Source of the DNA: Flavobacterium sp. HSC-61S13
GTDB taxonomy: Bacteria > Bacteroidota > Bacteroidia > Flavobacteriales > Flavobacteriaceae
Direction of reading: 5' to 3'
Assembly: GCF_024171535.1 (NCBI RefSeq)
Contig: NZ_JALJZV010000005.1
Coordinates: 186,001 to 250,000 of the forward strand
Length of the DNA: 64,000 nt
The first letter of the stretch is position 1. Every line of letters starts with the position of its first letter. The notes beneath the pieces were generated by a model, which did not search any database, was not told the origin of the DNA, and saw nothing but the letters and a program-made list of their open reading frames with translations. Of the stretch, positions 62,768-64,000 are shown piece after piece. Made by a program: the position numbers and the translations under genes.

Positions 62768-62805
62768 AATTTGTTGTTTTAAAGACTAAACTAAGTTAGT
62801 TAAAA

Positions 62806-63756
62806 TCATCTACATTCGGCGAATAATTCACGTATTTCGTTCCAAATTTGCTCCTCAATATCACCAGATGCACTATTTACATTAGGAGACAAAGAAATAG
62901 CAGGTTGCATCAATACCTGAATAGCCGGATTAGGCTCCTCTTCAAAACGGTCTAAACCGGCAAATAAAAGCTGCTCGTCATTCAGTAAATCTACTAAATC
63001 AACTTCATTTACAGCTTCCGGATAAGCGCAATTGATTACCCCCAATAGGTTTTTAGCTAATTCAAATCGATCCTTTCTTAAAATATAACGTTCGAATTGC
63101 GAAGTATGCACCGTTAAAAAATGTGCTTCCTCAATCACCGATTCCAAACTTTGTGATTCCAAATTCAATTGAAAAGACACTCCATTCATTAGCGCTACCT
63201 TTTTGGATAGCAAGGTCTTCACGTCATCATAGTAAATCACGCGCATTCCAAGTCCAATCGCCTTTTGAGTGACTAACTCTCCAGCGATATTCATACCGAT
63301 TATCCCAAGGGTCTTACCCGCTAATTCTACACCATTAGAATAAGCCTTTTGCAGTGATTTAAAATTCACCTCCCCTTCTAACGGCATATTTCTATTGGCT
63401 TCTTGCAACAATCTGCTGCCCGTTAGCAAATGTGCAAAAACCATTTCTGCGGTAGCGTTTGCCAACGCCTTTTCTGCCCATAATACCTGAATACCGTTTT
63501 TGATGGCATAATCGATATACTCCAAATCAATTCGAGTATCCGCTATAAGTATGTATTTCAACGTCGTACTGGAATCTATCAGTGATCTCGTGATTTTCCT
63601 AGCTTGCTGTATTACTAAAACTTCAATATTATGCGTATTGATATAATTGGCTAACTGCTCTTGTGCTACCTTAACTTGAATGATTTCAAAACCACGTGTT
63701 TTCAAATCGCTCTCAATAAAAGCAGGGAGCGCTTCATTGACTAATATTTTCATCAT
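62806..63756 (-). CDS. D-2-hydroxyacid dehydrogenase (SerA-like), catalytic residues lost
   Basis: A full-length (316 residues) homologue of D-3-phosphoglycerate dehydrogenase, the first enzyme of serine synthesis. It keeps the family framework (NRNMPLEGEVNFKSL at about 121-135, ELAGKTLGIIG, FAGLDRFEEEP), and follows serC with a one-base overlap, as the functional gene does. But key residues are altered: the nucleotide-binding GxGxxG reads GMNIAG (154-159), the catalytic Arg of the CARGG motif is Tyr245 (CAYPE), and the catalytic His of the TPHIG motif is Asn292 (SPNVN). Only the Glu of the triad may remain. I infer a non-dehydrogenase (pseudoenzyme) or a changed function. Confidence 0.88.
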   Translation of the reverse strand: MMKILVNEALPAFIESDLKTRGFEIIQVKVAQEQLANYINTHNIEVLVIQQARKITRSLIDSSTTLKYILIADTRIDLEYIDYAIKNGIQVLWAEKALANATAEMVFAHLLTGSRLLQEANRNMPLEGEVNFKSLQKAYSNGVELAGKTLGIIGMNIAGELVTQKAIGLGMRVIYYDDVKTLLSKKVALMNGVSFQLNLESQSLESVIEEAHFLTVHTSQFERYILRKDRFELAKNLLGVINCAYPEAVNEVDLVDLLNDEQLLFAGLDRFEEEPNPAIQVLMQPAISLSPNVNSASGDIEEQIWNEIRELFAECR

Positions 63757-64000
63757 TATGATTTATGTTTAACTTGTTCTAGTACCTGAACCAAAACCTC
63801 GACACTTTCAATAGGCAATGCATTGTATAAGGATGCTCTATACCCTCCTACACTTCGATGCCCTTGGATGTTGACAATATTTGCATCACGGCAATAGATA
63901 TCGAACAACTCCTTTAACCCGGCTGCTTCAAAATCAAATGTGACATTCATCTTAGAACGGTACTTTTGATCTGCAATACCCTTAATATAATCCAATCCAT
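63756..64000 (-). CDS. serC: Phosphoserine aminotransferase (N-terminal part beyond window)
   Basis: The C-terminal 81 codons of a PLP aminotransferase that converts 3-phosphohydroxypyruvate to phosphoserine. The diagnostic C-terminal motif is NIQGHRSVGGYRASLYNALP (about 43-62 of the visible part), and SKMNVTFDF precedes it. The reading frame stays open to the right edge. Its TAA stop overlaps the ATG of the SerA-like gene by one base, so the two are coupled. Confidence 0.95.
   Translation of the reverse strand, partial: GLDYIKGIADQKYRSKMNVTFDFEAAGLKELFDIYCRDANIVNIQGHRSVGGYRASLYNALPIESVEVLVQVLEQVKHKS

Overview
The window looks like chromosomal DNA of a member of the Flavobacteriaceae (phylum Bacteroidota); I cannot name the genus. 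Support: AT-rich sequence, no Shine-Dalgarno sites ahead of most genes, many copies of the Bacteroidota -7 box TAnnTTTG, a type IX secretion (T9SS) type-B cargo protein, and lineage-typical genes (TIGR03643, WbqC, DUF5683, DUF6787, BshC, PadR-PspC, serC-serA-DUF937). I found no rRNA, tRNA, CRISPR array, insertion sequence or prophage. Gene density is high, and most transcription units end in strong hairpins with T-runs.

Layout. 1-4.9 kb: ABC ATPase (cut by the window edge), dnaJ, grpE, a YceI lipoprotein, a TIGR01777 epimerase and a DUF4442 gene. 5-8.4 kb: PadR regulator with a PspC membrane protein and a candidate micro-peptide, then OmpA-type and lipocalin-type lipoproteins. 8.6-16.8 kb: htpG, an EamA transporter, TIGR03643, a long MORN/YwqK-like protein, and a DUF2089 / Yip1-like / alpha-beta hydrolase operon. 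16.8-24.6 kb: a large radical SAM protein, a T9SS cargo protein with five internal repeats, bshC and a dienoyl-CoA reductase-like SDR. 24.7-30 kb: parA-parB-DUF5683-dapB-lepB-wbqC, which reads as one unit. 30-36.3 kb, minus strand: an EEP-family phosphodiesterase, two rhomboids, mutL, ribH and a TPR protein. 36.4-41.8 kb: recF, murB, a GT2-like protein, an ECF sigma factor and hisS. 42-49.7 kb: an FtsX/MacB permease, prmC and ribD (divergent), a YigZ-family gene, dnaA, a low-molecular-weight phosphatase and a frameshifted small membrane gene. 50-59.4 kb: HSL-type esterase, RsmI-like methyltransferase, DUF6787, threonine aldolase, prfB, an AraC regulator with DUF779 and aldehyde dehydrogenase, and the PiT/DUF47 phosphate pair. 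59.5-64 kb: acyl-CoA carboxylase beta subunit, a small secreted protein, a DUF937 protein, a SerA homologue and the end of serC.

Most of the window is housekeeping sequence, and I see no convincing new multi-gene system such as a defence island. The best leads are at the level of single genes. (1) The SerA homologue after serC is full length but has lost the catalytic Arg, the catalytic His and the second Gly of its nucleotide-binding motif. (2) A small membrane-protein gene is split at a T8 tract. (3) prfB keeps the +1 frameshift site but not the usual purine-rich stimulator. (4) A GT2-like protein has lost its catalytic signatures. (5) The radical SAM protein has a CX4CX2C cluster motif. 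(6) DnaJ keeps only the inner pair of zinc motifs. (7) MutL has lost the endonuclease motifs. (8) Overlapping inverted repeats form a candidate operator ahead of padR-pspC.
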